This document shows, in pieces, positions 30,487-42,489 of a stretch of 64,000 nucleotides of DNA. The stretch is from Myotis daubentonii (Eukaryota; Chordata; Mammalia; Chiroptera; Vespertilionidae). The stretch is from assembly GCF_963259705.1 (NCBI RefSeq), contig NC_081850.1, forward strand, positions 40,385,167 through 40,449,166, read 5' to 3'. A model generated the notes under the pieces. It was given only the letters and a program-made list of their open reading frames with translations. It was not told the DNA's origin and ran no database searches. Each line of letters begins with the position of its first letter. The first letter of the stretch is position 1. A program made the position numbers and the translations under genes.

Positions 30487-31260
30487 AATAATGTATTTTA
30501 AACTTTTTCATTGTCTTCAATACAGGGTTCAAATATATAGATTTCTTTCTTTCCTGGAATACTTTCCCCCTAGACTCCCCCTTTTCAACATAGGCTGCAA
30601 ACCTGTTATCCTGGGATTTTCATTCATTACTCCTTTGAGTTGAATCTACCCAGTCCAAAATCCAAAGTCTTCCTCCTTTTCAGTTGGTTAATTTATTTTA
30701 CAGAAAAAAGTCCAAAAGCTAATATCTTAGAAAGAGTACATGTGAGGTAAACTTTCTAAGTCCTTGCATGTCTGAAATTATGCTGCCTTTATATTGATTA
30801 GTAATTTGCTTTGGTTAAAAATTTTAGTGTTAAAATTTTTTATTTGAGGATTTGTCTTCTAGTATTCAGGGAAGCTGATAGCAGTCTAATTGTCTTTCCA
30901 TTATAAGTGACCTATTTTATTTATCTCTTTGTGGAAACTTTTAGAATATTTACCCTTTAATCTTAGTGTTCTGATATTTTAAAATTATGTGAGTGAGTTT
31001 TAATTTTATTTCCCTCCATACCTACCCAATGGGACTTTTCAGTCTGAAATCTTTTTGGTACTGGGAAATTATCTTTTATTTTTAGTTTGATAAGTGTTTC
31101 CTTTCTATTTTCTCATTCTCCTTTCTGGAACACATCTGTTGAACACTAGACATTATGTTTAGATCTTCTATAGCTCTTACTACTATTTTTCTCTCAGATT
31201 TTGTATCTTTGTAATTTTTTATAATTTTTCAAATATCTTATTATCTTAAGCTTCCAATTT
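30487..31260. other. AT-rich sequence, possibly decayed LINE
   Basis: T-rich with no clear landmarks. It may continue the old L1 at 31265, but I cannot show this. Confidence 0.4.
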
Positions 31261-31264
31261 AAAA

Positions 31265-31560
31265 ATATTTTAAAGACTTTTAATTTTAAAATAATTTTAG
31301 AGTTACAGAAAAATTGCAGAGATTGTATAAAGAGTACTCATGTGCTTCACAACTAGTTTCTTCTATTAACATCTTAGGTCTTAGCATGGTCCATTTGTCA
31401 CAGTTAATAAATCAATCTTGATACATTCTTATTAACTCAAGTCCACATTTTTTTTAGATTTCCTTAGTTTTTACCTAACGTCCTTTTTCTGCTTTAAGAT
31501 CCCATCTAGATGCCCCATGTCTGCTTAGGCTCCTCTTGGCTGTGATAGTTTTGAAGTTTC
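31265..31560. repeat. Ancient L1 3' region
   Basis: AGAGTTACAGAAAAATTGC, CATGGTCCATTTGTCACAG, CAATCTTGATACATTCTTAT, CCTTAGTTTTTACCTAACG and GGCTCCTCTTGGCTGTGA are collinear with a widespread mammalian L1M segment. Confidence 0.7.
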
Positions 31561-32334
31561 CTTCTCTCTGTTTAGCCTGTTTTCTCCAAGTTTTCATTCT
31601 GTTTAGTCTCTCCTCTGTGTTCATATTGGAAATGTTTCTCTGATTTCTAGTCTCCTTTGCTTGACTACTCATAATTCAGAGTGGGTGGAGGAATCTGATT
31701 TCCTGATGGGAATCTATGAAGGCATGGGTGGGTCTGGATAGCAAGGAGTTTCCCTGTAGGGTTATTGGTCCGGGCTGTTGTTGGAGGAACCCCTGCTATT
31801 CATCTTAATTTTCCCCTCTTGGGGCAATTCCTTAAAGAAGTATCTTCCAATCTTCAGCTCAAAGTGTAAGGTTTATCTGCTAGTAGTTGTTAATTTAATC
31901 CACGAATTTTCAGACCAGTACTCACACCCTCACCTCTGCTTGGCTTTCCCCCAAATAGAAACTCTGTTTCAATCTCTCTGATGTTCTGCTGTTGTGGGAG
32001 AAGGGAAGTAACACAGTGATATGGAATAGCCATAAGAGTGTCAGGACAAGGATCCAATTGTGTTTTATTAAATCTTTCAACCAACCTTCTTTATTTTGCC
32101 TCCCGACTTCCCTTTAATCCCCATTTCTAGAAATATCTGATACTGTCAATTTCTGAGCCTTGATGATTTTGAAGTGAAGATTAGGTCAGATTTCAGATTC
32201 CTTCATTGATGGTTAGATTTGGCCTGCTTGACTTTATTAGGCCCTTTGGTTAACACTCACCTGTCTGCTTTCCTACCTTCCTAACTTTTGTGCTATTGTA
32301 TTATCTCCACTTATCCTTGGATATATACCTGCAA
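31561..32334. other. Unique sequence
   Basis: No element or exon recognised. Confidence 0.5.
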
Positions 32335-32337
32335 AAA

Positions 32338-32386
<49 letters not shown>

Positions 32387-32398
32387 CATCCATCCATT
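32338..32398. repeat. (TCTA)n / (TCCA)n microsatellite
   Basis: About 12 TCTA units followed by three TCCA units, a compound tetranucleotide repeat likely to vary in length between individuals. Confidence 0.95.
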
Positions 32399-32964
32399 CC
32401 TTTACTGTGGATCCAATTTATAACTTTTTATTCCCTTTGTATAGTGCATTCTGGATTTTAACTGCTCAGTAAATATTAGTTACATTAAAACTTATAGAAC
32501 CTAGAAAATCTCCATTTTGCTTTGAAGTTGATTGAGCACTAATCATATACCAAAGATATACACCATGCCCCAAATGTAACTGTCTTTCTGCTTTCTCAAC
32601 TAAATTCAGAACAAAGATAATCTTTATGACTAATCCCTTTGTTTTCACATCTAAATAAGCCTCCAGAGAAGAGCAGCCAAACAAATTTATTATGGGTTGT
32701 AAATTAGCAATTTTAACACTGGTATTAAGCTGCTTTCTCTTAAAGTGTTGGGAGGGTGAGGTTCCGTGGGAGTCCTTTTTTTCCCCCAGTAGGATTCTCA
32801 GTTAAAAGAGATGAAGTTATTAATAATTAACTTTATCAATGGTACTCATTTATGCAGCATTAGTCCTCCATCCCCAAACATATTTGGCTGAATATTGATT
32901 ATGTGGCTCACCATTTTTAGACAAATGCTTTTGCTTTGGTGTATGATAAGTTAAATTAAAACTG
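32399..32964. other. Unique sequence
   Basis: Repeat-poor AT-rich DNA (AATAATTAACTTTATCAATG near 32820). No feature supported. Confidence 0.45.
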
Positions 32965-32978
32965 CCTGCTTGCCTCTT

Positions 32979-33195
32979 TTTCTAAAAATATATATATTTT
33001 TAGTGATTTCAGAGAAGAAGGGAGAGGGAGAGAGAGATAGAAACATCAATGATGAGAGAAAGTCATTGATTAGCTGCTCCCTGCACGCCCCCGACTGGGG
33101 ATTGAGCACAGGCACATGCCCTTGAGTGGAATCTAACTCGGGACCCTTCAGTCCGCAGGCCGACCCTCTATCCACTGAGCCAAACCAGGTAGGGG
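32979..33195 (-). mobile_element. Ves SINE, minus strand
   Basis: Tail ending AAAAATATATATATTTTTAG, GAAACATCAATGATGAGAG, GTCCGCAGGCCGACCCTCTA and head end AACCAGGTAGGGG. Target-site duplication CCTGCTTGCCTCTT (32965-32978) against CCTACTTGCCTCTT (33196-33209), one mismatch. Confidence 0.93.
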
Positions 33196-33289
33196 CCTAC
33201 TTGCCTCTTATAAAATGTCGCTTCCCACATGGTTTATATATAATTTGTTCAAGTGGTAACAAAATGCTGGCTGATCAAAGAAGGAGGGT

Positions 33290-33480
33290 TTAGTCCTGAC
33301 TCTACTATTTCCAACGTAGAAGACTTTTGCCTAATCTTCCCAGCTTCCCCAATGTTCTGACTTCCCATTTACAAAACGGAGTTGACCTCACTCATCCTGG
33401 TTGATTAATTAATAATGGTGATAAAACCTACTCATGTTGAAGTGAGGATAAAATGAGTTAATGATGAATAAATCCTGTTA
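33290..33480 (+). repeat. MIR fragment
   Basis: TTCTGACTTCCCATTTACA, then AAACGGAGTTGACCTC and GAGGATAAAATGAGTTAATG fit the MIR second half. Confidence 0.6.
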
Positions 33481-33601
33481 GATCCCTTTAGTTTATAAAG
33501 TATTATATCAATATAAAGAAATACTATTTTAATATTTTTAAACACTATGTTAAAGTGAGACCTATTGGACTAAAAGATTTAGTGAGGGCAATATAGTTTT
33601 A

Positions 33602-33656
33602 TTTTTTTAAATATATTTTTATTGTTGAAAGTATTACAAATATCTCCCATTTAGGA
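33602..33656 (-). mobile_element. 55-bp L1 3'-tail insertion
   Basis: TTTTTTAAATATATTTTTAT, TGTTGAAAGTATTACAAATA and TCTCCCATTTA match the bat L1 3' terminus in reverse. Flanked by CAATATAGTTTTA (33589-33601) and CAATATACTTTTA (33657-33669), a 13-bp duplication with one mismatch. Confidence 0.8.
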
Positions 33657-33669
33657 CAATATACTTTTA

Positions 33670-35450
33670 AAAATTGGCAGGAACAAGGACTTCTGAATCC
33701 CTTCCCTCTTGAGTAGTTTATGGATTAGAAGCAACACACTGAGTAGATCTCTTGCACACCCCAGTTCTCCTTCTAATTAGTCTGGCTTAGCTTTTGCTCT
33801 TGACTGAAGAGCAGGAATGGCTGAGATCTTGACCTAATGTAGGCTCCAATCTTTCAAAGCTCCCTGTATTTTACCTGGTTTCTCTCTTGACCCAAAGTTC
33901 AATGTTAGTCCCAAGAGCTCATTGCTCATCTATGAAATTATTTTACAAACAGTAAGTAAAATTAAGTTGATGAGGTTCATCTACATTTGTCTGTCTAAGC
34001 ATTCAACGTGCTCAGTGGGGCCAGCATTTTTTTCTTACAGAATTCTCTATAATGTCAAGAGCTCTGTCATTTTAACCATGCCATTCATTGCTTTTCAGGA
34101 GAAAACCCAACTCTGTCTTTTAATTGCCTGCTCTGGACTTGGATCCTGACATTGAAAAGGTTTAACACATACTATCAGTGACAGTCCATTGGAAGATAGA
34201 CAGACACAAAGCCATTCTCAAGGATTTCTGCCTTTATTTCTAAAATACCTTTTGACCACTGAAAAGGGGGTTGATCCTTCCCTTTTGTTTCTTTTAGTAT
34301 GTTCACAGTGACAGATAAAAGGAGAGAGAGCTCTGAACCCAGGGAGTTTTCTTTCCTTTTTTTTCTTCTACATGAAAGACTTCATTGTCCTACCTCCACA
34401 GTTGACTGCAGGCCCAAGAGAAAGTAGCAAAAGATCAAGAAAGAGAGAAGGATTACTGACATATTTTCAGAGTGCAGGCTCTGGCTGAATAGAAATACAT
34501 TGATATGCGAAAGAGGATCCTTGTTATAGTCCAAAAGTCTGGGGGGGCTTTATCATTAGTGCCTTTAGTTCGGCTTTACTTGATTTGATTGGGAATGAAG
34601 CCTTTAAACTGACTTTAGAAACCTCCAACACAATAGTTCGTTGTCAGCTGTGATAAGATTTAATTAGTGTAAATGGGAAATGTGTCAGTATTTTTTCACC
34701 TCCTTTTCCTACTTGATCCTCTCGATACCTTTTTATTTTTGGAACTTTTTCCCAGGGAAGTATTTTTGCTTCCCCTTTCCCAATTCTTGGTTCTGGAGAA
34801 CAAAAATGATAAATTTACGTATGAAAAAAGAATATTTACCTAGCTACTCAGTAGTTTGTTTTCTGTATTCTTAAATAAAGCACATGCAATCTGAGGTGCT
34901 GGCTGCTTTTGTGTAGCTGTATATTGACAAGATTACCCAAATTAGGAATTTTCAGAGAATGATTATGATAATGAGTCTGAAAAGAGCCTTAGTAGGGGGA
35001 AAAAAACAACAACAAAGTATGAGAGAACCAGAGATGGTGGTGGTTGTGTAGTGCCTAGGAAAAGCTATTCGGTAGATTAATTCATTAGTGTCCTTTTGGT
35101 TGTACTATTGTGAAGTATAATAATTTATTAATTTAAATAAGACTAGCATCATTTTAAGATTCTAATTATCACATAGTAAAAATCCAAATTCAATGGTCAA
35201 AATCCAATTGAAGAATTATTGCTGAGTATTTTCTCAGGAGTTTCTGGATTGGGTAATTGGCTGTTTTAGGTGAGAGAAAAAACACGCGAAGCAGAGTAGG
35301 TTTGGAAGGAAAGGAGATCAGTTGTTCAGTTTTGGATAAGATGTATCTGACGCATCCAAGGGCCATTGCATAGAGTTATTCCATGGGATTGACCTGGCTG
35401 TCATTTGCTGGTGACTGGATTCATCTGGGAGACCCTAATACGTGATGGTC
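33670..35450. other. Repeat-poor sequence
   Basis: No repeat recognised over nearly 1.8 kb. Stretches such as 34540-34700 carry GATTTAATTAGTG and TCATTAGTGCC and have the AT-rich, low-repeat texture of conserved non-coding DNA. I have no direct evidence of function. Confidence 0.4.
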
Positions 35451-35465
35451 AAGACTCGGAGAGAG

Positions 35466-35671
35466 CCCAGCCAGTGTTGCTTAGTGGTTGAGCACTGACC
35501 CATGAACCAAGCGGTCACGGTTTGATTCCTGGTCAGGACATATGCTGGGGTTGCGGGCTCGATCCACAGTGTGGGGCGTGCAGGAGGCAGCCAATCAATG
35601 ATCCTCTTTCATCATTATGTTTCTATCTCTCTCTCCCTCTCTGAAATCAATTAAAAAATATGTTTTAAAAA
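35466..35671 (+). mobile_element. Ves SINE, plus strand
   Basis: Head CCCAGCCAGTGTTGCTTAGT, B-box-like GGTTTGATTCC, CAGGAGGCAGCCAATCAATG, TCTCTCTCCCTCTCTGAAAT and A-rich tail. Target-site duplication AAGACTCGGAGAGAG (35451-35465) against AAGACTCAGAGAGAG (35672-35686). Confidence 0.93.
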
Positions 35672-35686
35672 AAGACTCAGAGAGAG

Positions 35687-37350
35687 AATGAATCATGAAG
35701 AGTAGGTGACTAAGAAGAACCGTGGGCCAAGGTGAAACCCTGAGGAATCCCAATATTTAATGATAAAATAAAGGAAAAACATCTGTGAAGAAACAGAAAA
35801 AAAATCAGAGAGGTTGGCAAAGAACCAGTAGACTGCAGCATCATGGACGCTTTGGAATAAATATTTTAAAAGTTCACTTAAAACAATTACCGACATGACC
35901 CTGAAGACAGTGCCAGTCTGATCATTGCCAGGTGGGCGAGGTTTCCAGGAGGAAGGGAGCAGCAGTGCTCCCTGACAGGTGACCGTAAGCACCACCGTTT
36001 CTCTTCCAGGAAAGTAATCATGAGACAGGTCATTATTACCAGAAAGTTGGGGCCCAACTTAAAGGTGGAGTTAATAAGCATACACATTAATTTATGCCAA
36101 ATACATTTTTAGTAGACATTTTTTCTAGCAGAAAGAAAACAAATAGGAGAATATGGAATCTGGTTCTAATCCCCCAGTTCCTTTTTGACTTTTATTACAT
36201 TATAAGTTTGACCCATTTTTATAAATATACATGAGCACAAATCGCACAAGCCTTGTACTTTTTGCAAAGTAAATATGACAGTTTCTGATCTATTTCTGTG
36301 GTAGATATTTTTGATAGTATTACATGAGAACTGAGTATTTACAAATGTCCTTAGGACTTCTTGGCAAAATGCATGGAAAAGCCAAGCCAGCTGCAAGGTT
36401 GGTTTCTTGTTTCTTTGTTCAGTCTTTCTAGTGTCTTGGTCGCTTATTTTTTTCTCTCAAGCTGTTTTCTAGTTCTTGACCAATGACCAAATGTGAGTCC
36501 TTGTAAATTCAATGGGTTTTATATATAAAGAAAAAAACTGATCCTGAGTTTCCATGTTCTGGAAGAGACAAATACTAATTTTATGTAATTGACATTGAAA
36601 TTTTAAAAAAGAAGTCTATTTTTAATTTAAAACTTCAAGGTAAAACATCTCTAATTTTTTAGATAATAACAATGTTGGTCTCAGTTGAGAGAATTCCTTC
36701 TTTCACTTTGTTTAAAAACAAAATGATTAGAGAAAAAAGGATATTTAATCTCAGTTACTTTATCAAGTAGTGACAAAATGGAACCCTCTAGTGTGGGAAG
36801 AGACACTGAACAGTAACATCCAATCTGTTCCTTTCCTACCAATTAATGCATATGCTTATTAACTCTGACTCTCAAGGTCTGGATTTTCTCATCTGTTAAA
36901 TAATTGGATTTTTTTGTTTGTTTTTGTTCCTTCCAGTTCCTATGTTCTTCATATCCCAATAAGATTTCATTACTTGGCATCAATAATCTATACCATAGAT
37001 GTACATTAATCAAAGTCCATTTCACTAGTGTAACAATGATGTTCATTCCCTTAGTGAAAACCTGCCAGACCATCACAGAAGAATACGGGCAGCCAGAAGA
37101 CTATTCTAGTACATCCATGCATTTCTGGCTCCATTGCTTGACCTTTATGTTTATCAAGAGTCAGCTAATTTTGTTCCCAAATCTGTTTATGCCAATTGCA
37201 TTTGTTATTGAAATTTCATAATTTATTAAATAGTAGGAAAAATAAAGAGATATGAGTGTGAAAAGAAAGAGAATTATTTCCACAAAATCAAAACTAAATT
37301 TTGAATAGAGTCTGTGCAGAGGGGAGTTGTGTAATAAATTAAGACATTAT
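35687..37350. other. Unique sequence
   Basis: Frames of 60-105 codons in this stretch have no recognisable domain. No repeat ends seen. Confidence 0.45.
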
Positions 37351-37356
37351 AAAATA

Positions 37357-37762
37357 CTAGAGGCCTGGTACACGAAATTTGTGCAACTGTGCGGGGGTGG
37401 GGGGTTTGTCCCTTAGCCCGGCCTGCACCCTTTCCAATCTGGGACCCCTCGGGGGATGTCCAACTGCTGGTTTAGGCTGCTGGACATCCCTCTCACAATC
37501 TGGGACTGCTAGTTCCCAACTGCTTGCCTGCCTGCCTGCCTGCCTGATTGCCTCTAACTGCTTCTGCCTGCCAGCCTGATCACCCCCTAACTGCTCCCCT
37601 GCCAGCCTGATTGACACCTAACTGCTCCCCTGCCAGCCTGATTGCCCCCAACTGCCCTCCCCTGCCAGCCTGGTAGCCCCTAACTGCCCTCCCCTGCTGG
37701 CCATCTTGTGGTAGCCATCTTTGACCACATGGGGATGGCCATCTTGTGCAAGGGTGTGATTG
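37357..37762 (-). mobile_element. HeliBatN Helitron, 5' end missing
   Basis: The plus strand begins CTAGAGGCCTGGTACACG (the complement of the 3' end CGTGTACCAGGCCTCTAG) after A at 37356. The body has TCTGGGACCCCTCGGGGGAT and repeated CTGCCTGCCTGCC/CCAGCCTGATTG units. The 5' TCCTATATAAT end is absent and the sequence passes straight into SINE DNA at about 37763. Confidence 0.88.
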
Positions 37763-37936
37763 CTTTGAGAGAGAGAGAGAGAGAGAAGGAGATAGAGAAA
37801 CATCAATCAGTTGCCTCCTGCACACACCCCAATTGAGATTAAACCCAAAACCTGGATATGTGACCTGTCTGGGAATTGAACCTGCCACTTTTTAGTGTAT
37901 GGGACAATGCTCCAACCAACCTACACTGGCTAGAGC
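37763..37936 (-). mobile_element. Older Ves-related SINE lacking its tail
   Basis: Starts abruptly within the GA-rich stretch (GAGAGAGAGAGAGAGAAGG), then ACATCAATCAGTTGCCTCC, GGGAATTGAACCTGCCAC, TTTTTAGTGTATGGGACAA and head end TACACTGGCTAGAGC. The missing tail, next to the missing Helitron 5' end, suggests one deletion that fused the two elements. Confidence 0.85.
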
Positions 37937-37939
37937 TAC

Positions 37940-38335
37940 TTTCTTGATTTTATTGCCTTAATTTCAGGTTTATTCAGGCAAAGAGAGTCAGAAAACTGTG
38001 GCTAAGACCCCAGTGATCCAAATAATAAACATGTCTTTGCTTCAATTTTATGACATATGGGCAAATAGCCATTAAGGCCTTTTCCCCCCTTTCCTTCATT
38101 ACTTGTTTCTAGTTTGGTTTAATGATTACCAAATGATTCAGGTAATTGTTCATTTATGACCTTTCTTTTTAACTCTTGCAGTTTCTGACTCTCTCATATT
38201 GTATCCATTTTTGATGTCAAAGGTTTATACATTCTTTCTTCCCTTTTCAGCTAATTGCAGTTTAAATACTTTCAGTTTTCAGAGCTATTTTTATGTTTAA
38301 AATAATAAGTTTACCATAATAATAATGATAAAAAT
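37940..38335. other. Unique sequence
   Basis: Nothing recognised. Confidence 0.5.
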
Positions 38336-38425
38336 GATTTAGCTCTATTGAGCATGTATTATCTGCCAAGTTCTGATTTGGGAACTTCAGATATATTTTC
38401 ACTAATCTTCACACCAGATGGGGGA
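38336..38425 (+). repeat. MIR3-type fragment
   Basis: TATTGAGCATGTATTATCTG, CCAAGTTCTGATTTGGGAAC and TTTTCACTAATCTTCACACC match the MIR3 opening region. Confidence 0.6.
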
Positions 38426-39195
38426 TTTTGAACTCACCAAATTTACTTTGTGTTTTTGGTATGTATGTTTTCTTCTGATTTTTTCTTACAAGTCACCAGA
38501 AGCTCTTGGTGACAGATTACTGGATGCTACTCCAGAAAACCTACAGTAATCAGTATTTTAACCAACTTCCAAGGTGAAACTGCTAGACGCTCAAGTTTGA
38601 GCACCTTTGGGTAGGCACCCATCTTAGAGTATGCTGAGAAGTGAGCTCTAATTTGCCAGTAACACACTGTATTAGTCATCACTAGGCAACTTCTTAGTTA
38701 CTACAATGGAAGTTAACCCTCTTCCTGGCAAACCATCCTTTGCTTTCCTGCCACCTTAGCATTTGGCATATATGTTATCACACAAATGAAAACAAACAAG
38801 ATCCATCTTGAAAGTTCCAGCCAGCAGATACTGTTCAAGGAGACCTTGGTTCTTTCATAGGCCAGATTGTGCCTTTTGACTCTTATGTCAAATTAATTCT
38901 ACCTTGAAAGCCATAAGGGACCAACTCACTTGCATCTGGGAACAAGTAAAGCAGATATCTGAAAAAGTAAAGACAAGTATCTGAATATACATCAAGAAAA
39001 TGACTAGCTTTCCCTAATTTTCTTACTTATTCAAGTAAAAGGAAAGAGCATCACTCAAAAGGTAGATATGAATAATTGCAGACTTATATCACTATAGTCA
39101 AACCAGATACAGAGATTGAAGCAATTTTTTAGATGTGGATTTAGCATTCTATGATTCACAAGCCAAATCTTTCCTTCTACCTATTTTTGTTATTA
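38426..39195. other. Unique sequence
   Basis: Nothing recognised. Confidence 0.5.
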
Positions 39196-39197
39196 TC

Positions 39198-39421
39198 TTT
39201 AAAAAAAATATATATATATATATAATTTCAGAGCGGAAGGGAGAGGGAGAGAGAGATAGAAACATTAATGATAAGAGAGAATCATTGATTGGCTGCCTCC
39301 TGCACACCCCACACTGGGGATTGAGTCTGCAACCTGGGCATGTGCCCTTGACCAGCATCGAACCCAGAACTCTTCAGTCCGCAGGCTGATGCCCTATCCA
39401 CTGGGCCAAACTGGCTAGGGC
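39198..39421 (-). mobile_element. Ves SINE, minus strand
   Basis: An AT-expanded tail (AAAAAAAATATATATATATA), ATAATTTCAGAGCGGAAGG, GGCTGCCTCCTGCACACCC, CAGTCCGCAGGCTGATGCC and head end AACTGGCTAGGGC. Confidence 0.93.
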
Positions 39422-39431
39422 ATCCTGCTAC

Positions 39432-39612
39432 TAACTTTTATAAGTAAAGTTTTGTTGGATTACAGAAGAATGATGTACATTCTTCTGCTTATTTGTCTAG
39501 GGCTGCTTTCATGCTACAGTGGCAGAGTAATTGCAGAAACAGCTATAGGTATGGGCAATAAAACAAAAAAATATTTAGTATGTGGTCCTTCATAGAAAAA
39601 GCTTCTGCTGTC
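39432..39612 (-). repeat. hAT fragment, same family as 9404-10055
   Basis: AAGTAAAGTTTTGTTGGATT, GGGCTGCTTTCATGCTACAG, TGGCAGAGTAATTGCAG and TTCATAGAAAAAGCTTCTG match one end of the hAT family seen in the 9.4-10 kb region. Confidence 0.65.
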
Positions 39613-41237
39613 TGGTCTTGTGATTCATTAGAGATTATTAATTTTGGTTCTAAATTATTTAATTTTTTATATGGAATTTGAATGTGATAAGATAATAGAA
39701 TTGCAATAAATCAATAAAAAAATGAATGGTAATATTTTTTGGTTAAACTCTCCACAAAAGAAGAAATAAACTCAGCCATCCAAAGTCACTAAAAGTGTTA
39801 GGCAATTGTTAACCTGTAACCCCACTACTCCATGGAGCATTACTCCATGGGTCATAACACACACTCTGCAGGAAGAGAGGAGATAAGTCTTTATTGGGAG
39901 ACATTCATTTCAAGTGGAGGACACGCTCACCAGGGTGTGAACAAGACTATTCACTGGTGTGTGGGAAAAGATTACAACTTATGACTTTACATTAAAATGC
40001 AGAGAAAGGAAATTAAGATTTACTAATATTTAATATACAGATTGGCACTCGTCCCTGCACAAATGAACTATTAAACAGGCATTTGAGGTTTCTTAAGGAA
40101 AGAGTAGAAGTTACTCAAACCCAAGGGACTGGCAGTGGGGTTCTCTCTTGTTTGATTTCAGTGGATTGACACAGAAAGAAGTTTGCATGTACCTGGTTAG
40201 ATGGAATTGAGGATTTCATTATCTACTTCACAGAGTGGTCAAATAGGTAAAAAGATTCCTGCAAAAATATCTGAGATCACTGCTTAATAGTGGGGGAAAA
40301 AATGGCAGAATTGACATTTCTCTTAATCCTATAGCAGCAGTTCTTCAGCAGCCAAAGAGATAAAAGATGAATCATGAATTCTGATGAATTTTGAAGTGAT
40401 TAAAAGAATATATGAAATATGGGTCTACTTCCCCTATCTGTATAGATCTAGTTGAATACTGTGTCAAATTTAAGCATTTTTTTTGTATAATTGGTGGATT
40501 GGATTAAATAATGAGTAGCATGATTTAGTAGTCAAGATAATGAGGTCCTTTTTCTTTTCCCATTCATGTATCATTAGAAATTAACTTTTCAGCTATGATA
40601 ATCATGAAAATCAGTTACAGAAATAATGAACATAAAGTTGAAGTCAATCATAATATTAAGCCAACATTTTAAAATATCAAATATATTAAATTATATCATT
40701 TACATACATTTCAATAATATTAATATTTAAAGTAAGAACAGAAAGATTTAATATAAATTAATAAAATAAACCACTATTTATGTCATCTTTTTCTCATACT
40801 TTTACAATTTCTATTTTGTATATGTTGCACTGCATATATAAAATGTTAGTACAATAGTACATGCATAGAATCTTTATAAACTTAAGCATACATCTTCAAT
40901 GCATATATACACATATGTTTGTTTTATTTATAGATGTTGGGATTAAAAAGTTTAAAAGCCACTGATTTAGACAATGATGCATTGGCTTGGCCTGCCTACT
41001 GAAGTACTTCAGATTTTATCTGTCTGACATTTCCTTTGACTGAACTTCCTTCAACCTGCTGAAGTCTTGTGCAGTGACGTGAATAGCAATAACTCCTCTG
41101 CATGTGTCTTTGTATAAATATTTACTGTCACATACTTGTTTGTATATTTTATGTCTGTCCACAGTGATATTGTCTATCATTAATCCTGGATATTTAAATA
41201 CTACAGATAGTACTGATTACATTTGCTTTTTGTTGTG
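39613..41237. other. Unique AT-rich sequence
   Basis: Very AT-rich between 40600 and 40920. No element ends or exons recognised. Confidence 0.5.
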
Positions 41238-41346
41238 CAGTAATGCCCCTTACCTAAGGGGGATATGCTCCAAGATCCCCAGTGGATGCCTGAAATAGCA
41301 GATAGTACTGAACCCTATATATACGATATTCTTTCCTATATATACA

Positions 41347-41943
41347 CTAGAGGCCTGGTGCACAAAAATTTGTGCACTGGGTGGGGGGGGGGTGTCCCTC
41401 AGCCCGGCCTGTGCCCTCTCGTAGTCTGGGACCCCTCTGGAGATAACGCCCTGCTGGCTTAGGCCTGCTCCCGGGTGGCAGAGGGCAGGCCCAATCCCTA
41501 GGTGCAGCCCCTGGTTGGGCTCAGAGCAGGGCCGATTGGGGAGTTGGGGCGCCACCCCCTGTCACACACACAGCAGGGTCGATCAGGGGGTTGGGGAGCT
41601 CCCCCCACCCCCCGTCACGCACAGAGCAGGGCCGATAGGGGAGTTGGGGCACTGCCCCCTGTCACACACAGAGCAGGGCGGATCAGGGGGTTGGGGCGCC
41701 GCCACTGTCACACTCAGGGTAGGGCCGATGGGGAGGTTATGGCTCTACCCCGTCATACACAGAGCAGGGCCCGTGGGGGGTGCGGGGGGGGGGATTGGGG
41801 TGCCGCCCCTTGTCACACACAGAGCAGGGCCGATCAGGGGAGTTTGGTCACTGCCCCCTGTCACGCTGATCCCAGTGCCAGGAGGCCTCACGGCTCCGCT
41901 GATCCCAGTGCTGGGAGGCATATTACCCTTTTACTATATAGGA
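41347..41943 (-). mobile_element. HeliBatN Helitron with internal minisatellite (first of a tandem pair)
   Basis: The left edge CTAGAGGCCTGGTGCAC (complement of the 3' end) follows A at 41346. The right edge ACTATATAGGA is the complement of the 5' TCCTATATAGT. The interior holds about seven ~49-bp repeats. It directly abuts a second Helitron in the same orientation. The long GC-rich frames in it are repeat-driven, not genes. Confidence 0.92.
41523..41865. repeat. Seven-unit minisatellite (~49 bp) inside the Helitron
   Basis: Each unit runs from AGAGCAGGGCCGAT through a GGGGNGTTGGGG stretch and a GCCCCCTGTCACACAC end. Units differ in length (about 45-60 bp) because of G-run changes. The G-rich strand has many GGGG runs. 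Confidence 0.9.
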
Positions 41944-42489
41944 TAGAAGCCCGGTGCACGGGTGGGGGCTGGCTGGTTTGCCCTGAAGGGTGTCCTGGAT
42001 CAGGGTGGGGGTCCCCACTGGGGTTCCTGGCCAGTGTGGGTGAGGGGCTGAGGGCCATTTTCAGGCTGACGGGTGACTGAAGCTCCCAACCTGTCCTTTT
42101 TTCCTTTTTTTTTTCATTCTGGGCCAGCTTTAGCTCTGAGGCTCGGCTCCAGCTATGAGACTTCCACTGCTGAAAGCAGGTTTCTGGCCTTTGTTTACCC
42201 TTCTGTATTTGAAACAATGTTGCGGTCCTGCTGGCTGAAGCCCGGGATTTTGTTTAGCTTCTATTTTTGTAACGTAGTTGCTTAGAGTGCAGCTGAGAGG
42301 CCGGCAAGGCAGGCGGGGAAGCTTTGGCTTCCTCTGTCACTGAAGCAACCAAGCCTCATGTTAGTTTCAAGCTGCCTGGCTGCCGGCCGCCATCTTGGCT
42401 GTCAGTTAATTTGCATATCTCGCTGATTAGCCAATGGGAAGGGTAGCGGTCGTACGCCAATTACCATGTTTCTGTTTTATTAGATAGGA
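41944..42489 (-). mobile_element. Second Helitron of the tandem pair, different subfamily
   Basis: Left edge TAGAAGCCCGGTGCACGGG is the complement of CCGTGCACCGGGCTTCTA. Right edge TTTATTAGATAGGA is the complement of TCCTATCTAATAAA, followed by T at 42490. The interior (GCGGTCCTGCTGGCTGAAGC; GCCGCCATCTTGGCTGTCAG) is unlike the first element. The start of the first element follows this element's 3' end on the minus strand with no bases between, and the last G of CTAG is missing. Confidence 0.9.

Noticed and set aside
41523..41865. CRISPR-like repeat array
   Set aside because: Units are adjacent and variable without unique spacers, and the setting is a vertebrate transposon.
41502..42080. 192-codon and 143-codon GC-rich frames
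   Set aside because: They are open because the Helitron minisatellite repeats without stops; they cross from one Helitron into another, so they are not a gene.
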